A stretch of DNA of 64,000 bases from Pyrinomonadaceae bacterium (GCA_021463165.1 JAJTWY010000010.1:1-64000), one strand, 5' to 3'; numbered from the stretch's first letter, positions 1-8,566 are shown. Numbers and translations: made by a program. The notes: a model not told the origin generated them from the sequence alone.

Positions 1-134
1 TCCACCTCTCGGTGCCGGTCAAAATGCCCGTAAGCAATTTCGACTGTAGAGCGATATTACACCCGATTTTTTAAGAGTCAAGTAGAAAGTACTTTAAGTA
101 ATGGCCGGTTTTCGATGCCTCGGCGCCAGTTGTC

Positions 135-253
135 TGTGGAAAACTTTCCGTTCATCCTGTGGAAGAAATTGTGGAAATCACGGCAACGGCTTACAGCTCA
201 TAATTTTACATTCCGTCGCCGTGATCGCACGGTCCCAGAGAGGCTGTGGAAAA
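135..253. other. Cluster of four DnaA-box-like 9-mers
   Basis: The first 364 bases hold no convincing gene. Within them are four copies of TGTGGAA(A/G) on the plus strand, at 135-143, 158-166, 170-178 and 245-253. The first and last read TGTGGAAAA, the complement of TTTTCCACA, a known relaxed DnaA box. The bases before the cluster (about 55-105) are A+T-rich, as an unwinding element would be. This could be the edge of a replication origin or a DnaA-regulated promoter. No dnaA gene is visible because the window starts here, so the call is tentative. Confidence 0.35.
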
Positions 254-314
254 TCGTCTTGGAACACCTTCGAAAAAAAATTGCAGGTGACTGCCAACAA
301 GCCATAAACGACAA

Positions 315-340
315 AAGTACACGTCCGGAGACGTGTACTT
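315..340 (-). terminator. Intrinsic terminator of rplU-rpmA
   Basis: A perfect 11-base stem (AAGTACACGTC at 315-325 with its complement at 330-340) closes a four-base CGGA loop. Read on the minus strand it is followed by a short T-run. It lies 25 bases past the rpmA stop, where a Rho-independent terminator is expected. Confidence 0.85.
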
Positions 341-364
341 CTAAGCGGGATCCTGTTTTGGCTG

Positions 365-640
365 CTAGGCAGCGAGTTCCGGAGCGCCCTCAGCATAGAC
401 GCTGATGAACTTACCTTTCTGGCCCTTGTTCTCAAATTTAACAAAGCCTTCGATCAGCGAGAACAGGGTGTCGTCTTTACCGCGCCCGACATTGTTGCCC
501 GGTTTCCATTTGGTGCCGCGCTGACGTGCTATGATGTTGCCGCCGAGCACGTGCTCGCCGCCAAATTTCTTGAGTCCAAGCCGCTGTGCATTCGAATCGC
601 GGCCGTTCCTTGATGAACCTACACCTTTCTTATGTGCCAT
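365..640 (-). CDS. rpmA: 50S ribosomal protein L27
   Basis: This 91-residue protein is bacterial L27, which sits near the peptidyl-transferase centre of the large ribosomal subunit. It starts [20 protein letters not shown], the hallmark L27 N-terminus, and contains the conserved [12 protein letters not shown] segment. The ATG at 640 is chosen because the family begins exactly at MAHKK; the frame is open upstream but that part is not conserved. It follows rplU on the same strand with a 57-base gap, the usual rplU-rpmA operon order, and ends before a strong hairpin terminator. Confidence 0.97.
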   Translation of the reverse strand: MAHKKGVGSSRNGRDSNAQRLGLKKFGGEHVLGGNIIARQRGTKWKPGNNVGRGKDDTLFSLIEGFVKFENKGQKGKFISVYAEGAPELAA

Positions 641-697
641 AAAATTGATTGATCTTTGGTTTCTAACTGAGACCAAAAAGCAAGGCCAAAGATAAAA

Positions 698-970
698 CTA
701 ATCGATCCTGATCTCTGTGAATCCTTGCCTGTGTCCCTGTTTGCGTTTGTACTGTTTGCGGCGCTTCTTCTTGAAAACGATCACCTTATCGCCTTTGCCG
801 TGACCGACGACGGTTGCTTTCAGCGTTCCGATCCCGGCCTTACCGTCGGCGAGGAGCGTGTCGATATCAACCGACGCACCGGCATCAGCCGCGATGGTGG
901 GCACGCGAAGCGTTTGGCCGCTCTCGACCGCAAACTGCTTACCGCCTGTTTTGATAATTGCGTAACTCAT
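698..970 (-). CDS. rplU: 50S ribosomal protein L21
   Basis: This 90-residue protein is L21, which binds 23S rRNA. It begins MSYAIIKTGGKQFAV and ends with the conserved KKKRRKQYKRKQGHRQGFTEI block. It is somewhat shorter than the usual ~103 residues because the tail is trimmed. The ATG at 970 matches the family start, and bases just upstream (minus-strand AAGGAGC) form a good ribosome-binding site. It is the first gene of the rplU-rpmA operon. Confidence 0.96.
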   Translation of the reverse strand: MSYAIIKTGGKQFAVESGQTLRVPTIAADAGASVDIDTLLADGKAGIGTLKATVVGHGKGDKVIVFKKKRRKQYKRKQGHRQGFTEIRID

Positions 971-1156
971 TTTCGTGTCAGCTCCTTGCGACAAGCGCAC
1001 AAATAGGCACAAGTCGAAAAACCTGAATTATACGTAATGCAGTTGCGAACGTCAATTCCTTAGGGCAACTTTTGATGGTGCGGTCTCGACGCTCTTGCGG
1101 GAATGATCTTTAGCTTCCACTGACGCTATCGCGACAACGGGCGGCAATCGCAATTT

Positions 1157-1705
1157 TCAAGCGGCGTCTTTATCCTTCACTATTCCTATGAACGGCAGGT
1201 TCCGGTATCTTCCGGCTGAGTCGAGGCCGTAGCCGACAACGAATTCATTCGGGATGACGAAACCCGTGTAATGGACCTTCAACTCCTTGTTTATTCTTGG
1301 TTCCGGTTTGTCGAGGAGTGTTGCGATCTTGATGGACGCAGCACCGCGTGAACCGAGCATTTTTTCGAGACTGGTGAGCGTTAGCCCGGTATCGACAATA
1401 TCCTCGACTATCAGGACGTGCTTATCGCGGATCGAATTCGTCAGATCTTTCAGGATAACGACATCGCCGGATGACGTTGTCCCATCCTTATAGCTTGAAA
1501 CAGCCATAAAGTCGATCCCTATTTTCAGATCGATGTGGCGCATCAGGTCCGCGAGGAAGATGACCGAGCCTTTGAGGATGCCAACCAAAACGAGGTCTTT
1601 CCCTGCATAATCGGCAGTCAGTTCACGGCCGAGCTCCGCGATCCGCTCGCGAATCTGCTCCGCGGTGTACATAACTTCAATGTTTGAATTGGTAAACTCC
1701 GTCAT
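1157..1705 (-). CDS. hpt: Hypoxanthine phosphoribosyltransferase
   Basis: This protein salvages hypoxanthine or guanine by joining it to PRPP, forming IMP or GMP in the cytoplasm. The type I PRTase PRPP-binding loop is present as VLIVEDIVDTGLTL, and GILKGSVIFLADLMRHI is the typical PPi-loop region. About 182 residues from the ATG at 1705 fits the family. A GTG at 1744 and an ATG at 1672 are alternatives, and none has a strong ribosome-binding site. The gene stands alone and is divergent from the rpiB gene that follows. Confidence 0.93.
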   Translation of the reverse strand: MTEFTNSNIEVMYTAEQIRERIAELGRELTADYAGKDLVLVGILKGSVIFLADLMRHIDLKIGIDFMAVSSYKDGTTSSGDVVILKDLTNSIRDKHVLIVEDIVDTGLTLTSLEKMLGSRGAASIKIATLLDKPEPRINKELKVHYTGFVIPNEFVVGYGLDSAGRYRNLPFIGIVKDKDAA

Positions 1706-1877
1706 TGCGATCTGCGTGGATTCGGCCGCCACAATTATCCTCACTGGTTTGAAAGAATCGGTATTTGGAAATACTATTTCAACTTAGGTTCTAGATTCAA
1801 GTTTTGACAACCTTTTGCGGTAATTTGGGCTAGAGATCAGGTTCGAACGCAAAGGGAAACGCAAAAGGCTGGTCTTT

Positions 1878-2663
1878 ATGGCTGAGGTTTCAACGGAAAC
1901 ACGTGACCGCGTTCGTGGGTTGGTTCGTCATGTACTTGCAACGGTGCCGACTCAGGGGGCGGAGCCGCCGGTGGTCGATAGCTCTCCCGAGCACGTCGTT
2001 GTTAATTCGATCCAGGCTAAATTAAGTCGTGAGTGGGATCGTGACGAATCGGCGAAATCGCTCATCACGGAGGACGACCTGCGCGGCCTCGACGAAGGTT
2101 CTCGCGTTCGTATTTCAGCAACCGCTAAATTTACCGCTCTCGCCGAGGATATTGTCAGGGATCGCAAGCTCGAACTGATACGAAAACAGCCGCGAGCTGC
2201 GGTTACGAAGGTCCGCTCGGTCGCCTTGGGCTGCGATCATGGAGGCTTTAGTGTGAAAGAGCATCTCAAAGGCTACCTGACTGGCATGGGCCTGAACGTT
2301 CGTGATTTTGGGACGAACAGCGAGGACGCTGTGGATTATCCCGATTTTGCACATGCTGTCGCCCGGTCGGTCAGCGGAAAGCAGGTCGACATAGGTATCA
2401 TCGTCGACGGAGCGGGAATCGGAAGTGCGATGACCGCTAACAAGATTCCTGGTGTTCGAGCCGCGGCTTGTTATTCGGTCGCCTTGGCAAAAAACTCGCG
2501 AGAGCACAACGGGGCAAACGTGCTGACCATCGGTTCCGGACAGAACAGCTTGAAAGAGATCGAAGCGATCGTGGATGCGTTTATCGCGACCGATATTTCA
2601 GAAGAACGCCACAAAAAACGCGTCGGGAAGATCGATTCGATCGATCGTTCTTACCGTTCTTAG
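1878..2663 (+). CDS. rpiB: RpiB/LacAB-family sugar-phosphate isomerase with N-terminal extension
   Basis: Residues ~112-255 form an RpiB domain. The substrate-binding GCDHGG (119-123) and the ring-opening histidine in REHNGANVL (His210) are present. The catalytic cysteine of E. coli-type RpiB is replaced: the loop reads VDGAGIG with Asp177 there. The first ~110 residues are an extension not found in ordinary RpiB. It contains a segment (ITEDDLRGL to LEL, 63-100) that resembles the domain attached to bacterial-microcompartment enzymes. It is followed 36 bases later by deoC, the same enzyme pair that defines the sugar-phosphate-utilising (SPU) microcompartment class. No shell protein is seen in the window. 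Isomerase activity is inferred from the family; the substrate is unknown. Confidence 0.85.
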   Translation: MAEVSTETRDRVRGLVRHVLATVPTQGAEPPVVDSSPEHVVVNSIQAKLSREWDRDESAKSLITEDDLRGLDEGSRVRISATAKFTALAEDIVRDRKLELIRKQPRAAVTKVRSVALGCDHGGFSVKEHLKGYLTGMGLNVRDFGTNSEDAVDYPDFAHAVARSVSGKQVDIGIIVDGAGIGSAMTANKIPGVRAAACYSVALAKNSREHNGANVLTIGSGQNSLKEIEAIVDAFIATDISEERHKKRVGKIDSIDRSYRS

Positions 2664-2699
2664 ACCGAAAGGCTTGTTTAGTATCCACAGAAATCACCG

Positions 2700-3551
2700 A
2701 TGAATAACGGCAACTACGAAAAACTTATCGACCAGATCACCGACCTTGTTCTCGCAAAACTCGGCGGCGACGATTGCCCGACGTTCTGCCATGCAGACGT
2801 TCAGCGCATTGTCGATGCGGGGGCCGAGCGGATCGGGATCGTGCTTGGCGAGTCAGCGACGGCCGGTGATTGGGCGAGCCTGATCGACCATACATTGCTC
2901 AAGCCTGAGGCCTCGGAATCCGATATCAAAAAGCTTTGCGACGAAGCAGCACGGTTTGGTTTTGCCTCGGTTTGCGTGAATCCCGGCTGGGTTAAGAAGG
3001 CCGCAGAATTTCTGAAGGGGAGCGGTGTTCCCGTCTGCACGGTGATCGGGTTCCCACTCGGGGCCACGCTGCCCGACGTAAAGGCGTATGAGGCTCGTCG
3101 AGCGATATTCAACGGCGCACGCGAAGTCGATATGGTGATCAACGTAGGTGCCCTCAAATCGGGTGACCTTTGCCTTGTCGAAGAAGACATTCGGGCCGTT
3201 GCCGATGCCGCGCACGAAAACAACGTCCTCTGCAAGGTGATCATCGAAACGGCCCTTCTGACGGACGACGAAAAAGTACGTGCATGTCTTGCGGCGAAGA
3301 ACGCTGGCGCAGATTTCGTTAAGACCTCGACCGGATTTGCAAAGGGCGGTGCAACTGCAAATGACGTTGCGCTGATGCGTCAGACTGTGGGCAGCGCCCT
3401 GGGCGTAAAGGCCTCAGGCGGTGTGAAGGGCATTGACGACGCCCGGGCGATGTTCGAGGCCGGCGCGACACGGATCGGAGCATCAGTCGGGGTGAAGATC
3501 GCTCAGGAAGCAAGCGGGATCAAATCAACGATCGTCGCCGGCAGCTACTAG
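2700..3551 (+). CDS. deoC: Deoxyribose-phosphate aldolase
   Basis: This class I aldolase cleaves 2-deoxyribose-5-phosphate to glyceraldehyde-3-phosphate and acetaldehyde. The Schiff-base lysine lies in DFVKTSTGF (Lys208), the second lysine in VKASGGV (Lys237), and the catalytic aspartate in EVDMVINVG (Asp144). The DeoC core starts near residue 57 ([16 protein letters not shown]). The first ~55 residues are an extension that begins with an amphipathic helix ([18 protein letters not shown]) like the encapsulation peptides of microcompartment enzymes. Its position just after the extended rpiB supports a shared sugar-phosphate role, perhaps from DNA breakdown. Targeting to a compartment is inference. 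Confidence 0.93.
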   Translation: MNNGNYEKLIDQITDLVLAKLGGDDCPTFCHADVQRIVDAGAERIGIVLGESATAGDWASLIDHTLLKPEASESDIKKLCDEAARFGFASVCVNPGWVKKAAEFLKGSGVPVCTVIGFPLGATLPDVKAYEARRAIFNGAREVDMVINVGALKSGDLCLVEEDIRAVADAAHENNVLCKVIIETALLTDDEKVRACLAAKNAGADFVKTSTGFAKGGATANDVALMRQTVGSALGVKASGGVKGIDDARAMFEAGATRIGASVGVKIAQEASGIKSTIVAGSY

Positions 3552-3586
3552 AATATATGCTCGTAAAGGCCAGAAGTCGCCTGAGG

Positions 3587-4339
3587 CTATCCTCGGCGGT
3601 CAAACGTCTTGCGGTAATCCCGTCCATCCATCATCACGGTTCTACACATTTCAAAAAGCCTCGAACGCAGGCGGGTTCCGATCCGGTCTTCGAGCACTTC
3701 CTCACGCTCATTACGTCGATCATCGAGGTAGTTCGTCGTAAAGATCGTCAGTTTCTTGTCGTTATAGCGGCTATTGATGATGTGTGCCATCGTATCGCGA
3801 ACCCAGTCAGTCGGTTTTGAGGCTCCAAGCTCGTCAAGAACCAGGATCTCTGCGGTGAGCACGGGGGCGAGTACGCCGAGTTCGGATGTGTGAGTGTTTG
3901 GGTTATAAGAATCCTGTATCTCTTTCAGCAGAGAACCGAATTCGTAGAAGAGGCAGTTGAAGCCGCGTTCGGTAAGCCCCTTGAGGATCGATACTGCCAA
4001 ATGGGTCTTTCCAACCCCGACGCTGCCCATCAGCAAAAGCCCGCGATCTACGGCCGGATACTCCATCGTGAGCGAGGTTGCGAATTTCAACGCTTCAACC
4101 TGGGAAGCGGTCTGGGGCTTATAATTCGAGAAGTGAAACCCGTCGTAACGGCGCGGGAGACGGACGCTCTGAAACTGTCCGTTGACGGCCTTGAGCGTCC
4201 GACATTCGCAGACCCGAGCGCCTTTGTCTTTGACAACCTCCATCCCGGTGCCGAAGCATTTCGGGCATTCTTCCGGCATCTGCATCGTCTCGGGCGGTGG
4301 TTTGGGGACGGCCCTTAAGTTTGATCTGTCCTTCGGCAT
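3587..4339 (-). CDS. DnaC/DnaI-type helicase loader ATPase
   Basis: A single AAA+ module with Walker [12 protein letters not shown] and Walker [10 protein letters not shown] is preceded by a small zinc-ribbon-like stretch (CPKCFGTG and later CEC). This arrangement is that of DnaC/DnaI proteins, which load the replicative helicase onto DNA. The C-terminal part contains the arginine-rich [17 protein letters not shown] sensor/arginine-finger region. IstB transposition ATPases are related, but no transposase is next to it, so a chromosomal loader is preferred. The ATG at 4339 is chosen; the frame is open to a GTG at about 4369. It converges with deoC, with 35 bases between stop codons. Confidence 0.82.
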   Translation of the reverse strand: MPKDRSNLRAVPKPPPETMQMPEECPKCFGTGMEVVKDKGARVCECRTLKAVNGQFQSVRLPRRYDGFHFSNYKPQTASQVEALKFATSLTMEYPAVDRGLLLMGSVGVGKTHLAVSILKGLTERGFNCLFYEFGSLLKEIQDSYNPNTHTSELGVLAPVLTAEILVLDELGASKPTDWVRDTMAHIINSRYNDKKLTIFTTNYLDDRRNEREEVLEDRIGTRLRSRLFEMCRTVMMDGRDYRKTFDRRG

Positions 4340-4456
4340 CTTTTTAGTTGGTATGATTAATAATGCCACGGTTTTGCTGTTCGGCGGAATTGCCGAGGTG
4401 GTAAATGCTTAGCCGGGCGACGTTGTGGTATATTCACAGTTCGGCTTTCGGTGCTT

Positions 4457-4915
4457 ATGGGAATGATCCGCAGTTTGATGATCAGGCTTGGCCTTGCCGA
4501 TCTGAGTGCCGAAAGGGATTCGATCTCGGTGATGGTGCTTGACGATGATACCCGCCGACATCGTTGGTTTCGAAAAAGGTTTGCCGGCGACTTTGTCGAT
4601 ATCGCAGAAACTGTCGATGAAGCCAAGACGCTGCTGAGCGAGGAGGCTTATGATGCGATATTCCTCGACCACGACCTGCTGCCGCACCATTATGTTTCAA
4701 ACGACCACCAGGATTTTCACAACACCGGCTATGCCGTTGCGGAATTCCTTTTTGACAATCCCGAACTGCAGCGTGCCGCGACGATAATCGTACATACAAG
4801 AAACGCCGACGCCGCGATCCCGATGGTGCAGAAGATCCGCGATTCGGGCCGCAGCGTCGAGTACTGCGCGTTTCCGTACCTTGATCTGAAGATCAGGAAC
4901 TATTGGAAGCGGTGA
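4457..4915 (+). CDS. Solitary receiver-like protein (cyclic-phosphate-processing receiver type)
   Basis: A 152-residue protein with a CheY-like fold signature: an acidic start (VMVLDDDTRRHRWF), a phosphoacceptor-like segment IFLDHDLL, and a strand-turn TIIVHTRN. The HRWF and DHDLLPHH elements match the cyclic-phosphate-processing receiver (cPPR) group better than true response regulators. That group has been predicted to act on cyclic phosphates of nucleotides rather than accept a phosphoryl group from a kinase. There is no output domain and no histidine kinase nearby. Function is therefore not established. A GTG six bases upstream is an alternative start. Confidence 0.65.
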   Translation: MGMIRSLMIRLGLADLSAERDSISVMVLDDDTRRHRWFRKRFAGDFVDIAETVDEAKTLLSEEAYDAIFLDHDLLPHHYVSNDHQDFHNTGYAVAEFLFDNPELQRAATIIVHTRNADAAIPMVQKIRDSGRSVEYCAFPYLDLKIRNYWKR

Positions 4916-4978
4916 GGCAGAAAGCAAGAAGGAGGACTCCCAAGCCGGCCCCATCCGCGGTTTCGTCAGCGTGAATTG

Positions 4979-5578
4979 CTAATTACGAAGGCCGCGTATA
5001 AGAAGGTCCGCGACCGCCCTTACCTCGGCTTGGACCGCTTTCAGATCGCCGAGTTCAAAGGCACTCAGGCTGTAAGGCAGCAACGCATTGGTCGCCGTGA
5101 CCAGGACCCTCGCAAGGGCGAGCGGATCTCCCGGGCCGAACTCACTATCACGCTGGCCCTGCGCAATAACACCCGCAAGGATCACGGCCTCTTCCTCGAA
5201 GTATTTCTTTCGGCGTTCGAGTAGTTTCGGGCGGAGTTGAGAGAGGAGGTCATTGATGCCCTGAGAGTAATGATGAACGCTTTCGCAGCGAAAGATCACT
5301 CTAAGGACCAGCATCTCGGCTATGCGCTGCGCCGAAGACCCAGACCTTCCGGTGATCGTGATCAATCTGGTCTTCAGACGGTCAATGATCCTGTCGATCT
5401 GCGAGAGGGCGATCTCCTCTTTGCTCGAAAAATGTAGGTAAATGCTACCTTTCCCGATCCCTACTTCATCTGCGAGATCCTGAATGGACATCTTCTTGTA
5501 TCCATATTTCGCAAGCAGTTTGTCGCTTGCATCGAGGATGGCATCGCGGGTGCTTTTTGGTTGAGTAGCGTTGTTCAT
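4979..5578 (-). CDS. TetR/AcrR-family transcriptional regulator
   Basis: The N-terminal ~50 residues form the TetR helix-turn-helix (AILDASDKLLAKYGYKKMSIQDLADEVGIGKGSIYLHFSSKEE, residues ~14-56). The C-terminal ~140 residues are the helical ligand-binding half. The ATG at 5578 (MNNATQPKST) is preferred over one at 5611, because a perfect palindrome covers 5588-5610, where translation would otherwise begin. That palindrome is the likely operator for autorepression. The downstream and upstream genes do not reveal the ligand. Confidence 0.9.
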   Translation of the reverse strand: MNNATQPKSTRDAILDASDKLLAKYGYKKMSIQDLADEVGIGKGSIYLHFSSKEEIALSQIDRIIDRLKTRLITITGRSGSSAQRIAEMLVLRVIFRCESVHHYSQGINDLLSQLRPKLLERRKKYFEEEAVILAGVIAQGQRDSEFGPGDPLALARVLVTATNALLPYSLSAFELGDLKAVQAEVRAVADLLIRGLRN

Positions 5579-5587
5579 AGTGACTGA

Positions 5588-5610
5588 TGACCAAAAGCGT
5601 CTTTTGGTCA
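5588..5610. promoter_or_regulatory. Palindromic operator at the tetR start
   Basis: Two perfect ten-base arms, TGACCAAAAG and CTTTTGGTCA, are separated by CGT. The centre lies 21 bases upstream of the TetR ATG at 5578. Size, symmetry and place fit a TetR dimer operator that controls its own gene. Confidence 0.8.
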
Positions 5611-5651
5611 TTATAGCGCGGGGGGAGAACGGCGTAAAGTCGCAATGCGTC

Positions 5652-6485
5652 CTAGAGGCCCGCGAGATCCCACTTTTTAACCGTGTTGTTGATCAGAGCG
5701 GCTATCTTGTCCGTGACCTTTTTGAAGTAGAGATCGGCTTTGGCTTGGTCAAATTTCGGGAAACCCTGGCCTTTTTGATATAGACCGATCGAAGAAGGGA
5801 ACGGAACGGCGGAATAGGTGCCTGCGGGCGGATATGGCGTGGTCATTTCGGGGCCGGTGTATTTTTCAGGATGGACGAGTGTTTTATCGATCGCCTGTAT
5901 GAAGGCGGTCTCGTTCCACCCGGCATGGCCGCCGTCTTCGCCGAAAACCTCCTTTGTTTCATCCGAGGCGAACGACCACCAGTTGACCACAAGTGTTCTG
6001 ACGCGCCTCTCGGTCGCCACTTCGGCGGCAACCGATTGCAAAACGGCCGTTTGGCCGCCGCCGTGGCCGTTAAGGATGATGATGTTTCGGAAGCCATTTT
6101 TCACCAGGCCCTCGAGGATCTGCTTTATGAATGGCCGATACGCGGCTTCGCTTATCTGGAACGCACCAGGGTATGCCTCCATCGAGCCGGTGATGCCGTA
6201 GGGAAGTGTTGGGGCGATCATTGCGTTTGTTCGGCGGGCAATGGTCTTCGCGATCGCGGTCGGTGCGGTGTTGTCGGCGCCATTGTTTGCAACGCCGTGC
6301 GGTTCCAGCGTACCGGTCGGAAGCAGCACGGTATTCACTTTCGAAGGAACCGAGGCTTTGAAATCCATCCAGTTGATGCGGTCCATCTCGCGGGTCGGGA
6401 CCGAATCGTTCTCCTGAGCGAGCGCGATGTTGACAAAAAGCAGGGTTCCAAGCAATCCGAGTCCTAAGGTGTTTTTCAGCTTCAT
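5652..6485 (-). CDS. Secreted creatininase-family hydrolase
   Basis: A 277-residue protein starting with a signal peptide (MKLKNTLGLGLLGTLLFVNIALAQ). The remainder is the creatininase/creatinine amidohydrolase fold (PF02633). Metal-ligand candidates are Glu and His in TLEPHG, Asp in NGADN, His in LNGHGGG and Glu in AGWNETA. Members hydrolyse amide bonds in creatinine, riboflavin breakdown products or mycofactocin precursors. This one is exported, which is typical of acidobacterial paralogues of unknown substrate. It lies upstream of tetR on the same strand, 73 bases away, with the operator between them, so it is probably transcribed separately. Confidence 0.85.
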   Translation of the reverse strand: MKLKNTLGLGLLGTLLFVNIALAQENDSVPTREMDRINWMDFKASVPSKVNTVLLPTGTLEPHGVANNGADNTAPTAIAKTIARRTNAMIAPTLPYGITGSMEAYPGAFQISEAAYRPFIKQILEGLVKNGFRNIIILNGHGGGQTAVLQSVAAEVATERRVRTLVVNWWSFASDETKEVFGEDGGHAGWNETAFIQAIDKTLVHPEKYTGPEMTTPYPPAGTYSAVPFPSSIGLYQKGQGFPKFDQAKADLYFKKVTDKIAALINNTVKKWDLAGL

Positions 6486-6523
6486 AGTTTTTTTGTGTCA
6501 GATCGACCGGAGACAAAGCCGCA

Positions 6524-7687
6524 TCAAAAATACGTTCGCCCCCGAAGTTTTACGGGCATCAGGTCGGCTTCCGGATCGTTGCCTTCATCTTTGCCGTAGC
6601 CAAGATCTTTCATCAGTTTCGTCGGTGCGTTGCGGATCTTCATCGGAACGGGCAGGTTGCCAAGTTTCCTGGCATCTTCCATAGCCTGGCCGATGGCATT
6701 TGTCGTTGATCGATCTTTTGCGGCGTTGGCAAGATAGGCGACGCCATGAGCCAAGTTTAGCGTACATTCAGGATAGCCAATGGTCTCGACTGCCCGGAAT
6801 ACCGCGTTTGCGACGACGAGCGCGGTTGGCTGGGCGAGACCAATGTCTTCAGAGGCAAAGATGACCATTCGCCGGGCGATGAATTTCGGATCTTCGCCTG
6901 CCTCGATCATGCGGGCGAGGTAATACATGGCCGCATCGGGTTTGCTGGCCCGCATCGATTTAATAAAAGCCGAAATGACGTTGTAATGCTCCTCGCCTTT
7001 TTTGTCGTAACGTAGGAACTTCGACTGAAGCGTTTCCTTCAAGGTTTCGAGCGAGATCGTATCATAAAGCCGCGACGTGTTCTCGATCATCGTTATCGCT
7101 TGCCGCGCATCGCCATTCGCCAGTCCGATCAGCCACTCCTTCGCCACAGGGTCGAGGTCATAACCCGTGCGGTCGATAATCGCAGCCATATCTTCTTCAC
7201 TCAGTTCATTTAGGACGAAAACCCTCAGACGTGACAATAAGGCGGGGATCACCTCAAAACTGGGATTCTCCGTAGTGGCACCGATCAAAACGAGCTGTCC
7301 GTTCTCCACGAATGGCAGGAGAAAATCCTGCTGGGCCTTGTTGAACCGGTGAATTTCGTCTAGAAAAAGGACTCTCGGCCGTTGTTTGGGAGGCATCATC
7401 CGGGCTTCCGCGGTTGGCCGGCTGCCTGCGCTTCCAGAGACTATCTTGCGTATGTCATCCTTTCCTGCTGAAACGGCGGAAAGCTCATGAAATTCGGCAT
7501 TGATCGCCTTGGCATAGATCCGTGCGAGAGTCGTTTTTCCCGTCCCGGGAGTTCCCCACAATATGAACGAGAAGATGTGCCCGTGCTCGATCGCGAGTCG
7601 CAACGGCTTGCCTTCACCAACAAGATGAAGCTGACCGATATAATCGTCTAATATTAAAGGCCTTATCCGATTTGCAAGCGGTTCCAT
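6524..7687 (-). CDS. rarA: Replication-associated recombination protein A (RarA/MgsA)
   Basis: A 387-residue AAA+ ATPase of the clamp-loader clade, acting at stalled replication forks. Walker A is WGTPGTGKTTLA, Walker B is VLFLDEIHRF, and sensor 1 is IGATTENPSF. The C-terminal half carries the MgsA tetramerisation region (RRMVIFASEDIGLA through NAPTKLMKDLGYG). The protein lacks the usual short N-terminal tail and begins at MEPLANRIRP, which is a common family start. It ends RGRTYF, close to the family's conserved C-terminus. Confidence 0.95.
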   Translation of the reverse strand: MEPLANRIRPLILDDYIGQLHLVGEGKPLRLAIEHGHIFSFILWGTPGTGKTTLARIYAKAINAEFHELSAVSAGKDDIRKIVSGSAGSRPTAEARMMPPKQRPRVLFLDEIHRFNKAQQDFLLPFVENGQLVLIGATTENPSFEVIPALLSRLRVFVLNELSEEDMAAIIDRTGYDLDPVAKEWLIGLANGDARQAITMIENTSRLYDTISLETLKETLQSKFLRYDKKGEEHYNVISAFIKSMRASKPDAAMYYLARMIEAGEDPKFIARRMVIFASEDIGLAQPTALVVANAVFRAVETIGYPECTLNLAHGVAYLANAAKDRSTTNAIGQAMEDARKLGNLPVPMKIRNAPTKLMKDLGYGKDEGNDPEADLMPVKLRGRTYF

Positions 7688-7714
7688 GTGACGTGTGCTC
7701 CAACATTATAACGC

Positions 7715-7741
7715 AAAAAGGGCGGACCATCTGTTCCGCCC
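7715..7741 (-). terminator. Intrinsic terminator after the outer-membrane barrel gene
   Basis: The arms GGGCGGA (7720-7726) and TCCGCCC (7735-7741) pair around an eight-base loop. On the minus strand a run of five T residues follows. It terminates the 7766-8566 gene before rarA. Confidence 0.8.
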
Positions 7742-7765
7742 CGCTCGAACAACTCTTTGACGACC

Positions 7766-8566
7766 CTAGTAGGTCTTCACCCTGAATGCATATCCAAGTG
7801 AGACAACCAGATTTCCGGTGCGGCTGGTCCCATCGGTCGCCGTGTTCTTTTGAAGAGTGGTCAATCCGTAGGCGGCACGCCCGTCGATGAACCAATAGTT
7901 CTTCCCGACCGGGAAACGCACGCCGCCACCGCCTGTAACACCAAAACTAAAACGGTGAAGTTTGTCCGTTACATCGGTGTCCGCATCGAACGGGATGGTC
8001 GGAAATGGTGTACCCGCAGGCGGAAGCAGTAGTGGCTGTCGTCCGTCACGATCAAGGTATATCGTACTCGACCCGCGGGTTTCCTGCGTCGCTTTCATCA
8101 GAAATCCCGCATTAGGGCCGCCGTTGACGTAGAATTCCGGACCACCGTCACGTTTCCATGTGTATTTGAAGAGGACAGGAACCTCAAGATAGTGCAGCTT
8201 CGCGGTGTTCTTAAAGTTTGCGTAGAAATATGATCCCGCAGGCAGCGTCGGTAACCCAGGGATCGTGGCTGTGACCGGTTGGATGCCTTCGCGCCTGCCT
8301 CCCTGCGGCGCGTAGTTGACCTCAGTCTGGATCGAGAAACGCTTCGACACCTCGGCTTCGACAAATCCGCCGATCTGGTAGGCCATTCGCGATCTGTAAT
8401 CGCGCGTGATCTCTTCGTCACCTCCGCCGACAAGCTTGGGTACGCTGAAACCGCCGCGGAAGCCGATGTTCACCTGTCTCTCGCCGGTCTGGGCAAAAGC
8501 ACCGATCACCGAAGCGACGATCAGAAATGAGATCGACGTAATGGAATGTATCTTGATTCTTTTCAT
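7766..8566 (-). CDS. PorT-like outer-membrane beta-barrel protein
   Basis: A 266-residue protein with a signal peptide (ends GAFAQ) and alternating amphipathic strands throughout. It fits the outer-membrane beta-barrel family PF13568 (NIGFRGGFSVP near the start, GFVEAEVSKRFSIQTEVNYAPQGG, a final strand NLVVSLGYAFRVKTY). Such small barrels are common in Bacteroidota and Acidobacteriota and their function is mostly unknown. It is monocistronic, with its own terminator. Confidence 0.8.
   Translation of the reverse strand: MKRIKIHSITSISFLIVASVIGAFAQTGERQVNIGFRGGFSVPKLVGGGDEEITRDYRSRMAYQIGGFVEAEVSKRFSIQTEVNYAPQGGRREGIQPVTATIPGLPTLPAGSYFYANFKNTAKLHYLEVPVLFKYTWKRDGGPEFYVNGGPNAGFLMKATQETRGSSTIYLDRDGRQPLLLPPAGTPFPTIPFDADTDVTDKLHRFSFGVTGGGGVRFPVGKNYWFIDGRAAYGLTTLQKNTATDGTSRTGNLVVSLGYAFRVKTY

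Noticed and set aside
178-444. Open frames across the DnaA-box-like region and rpmA 3' end
   Set aside because: They overlap rpmA on the same or opposite strand and have low-complexity, unconserved sequence.
1878-3551. A full microcompartment operon
   Set aside because: No shell protein, PduL or aldehyde dehydrogenase is in the window; only the two enzymes with extensions are seen.
3587-4339. IstB-type ATPase of an insertion sequence
   Set aside because: No transposase (IstA) or terminal repeats lie nearby, and the N-terminal zinc-ribbon-like segment fits a chromosomal DnaC/DnaI loader better.
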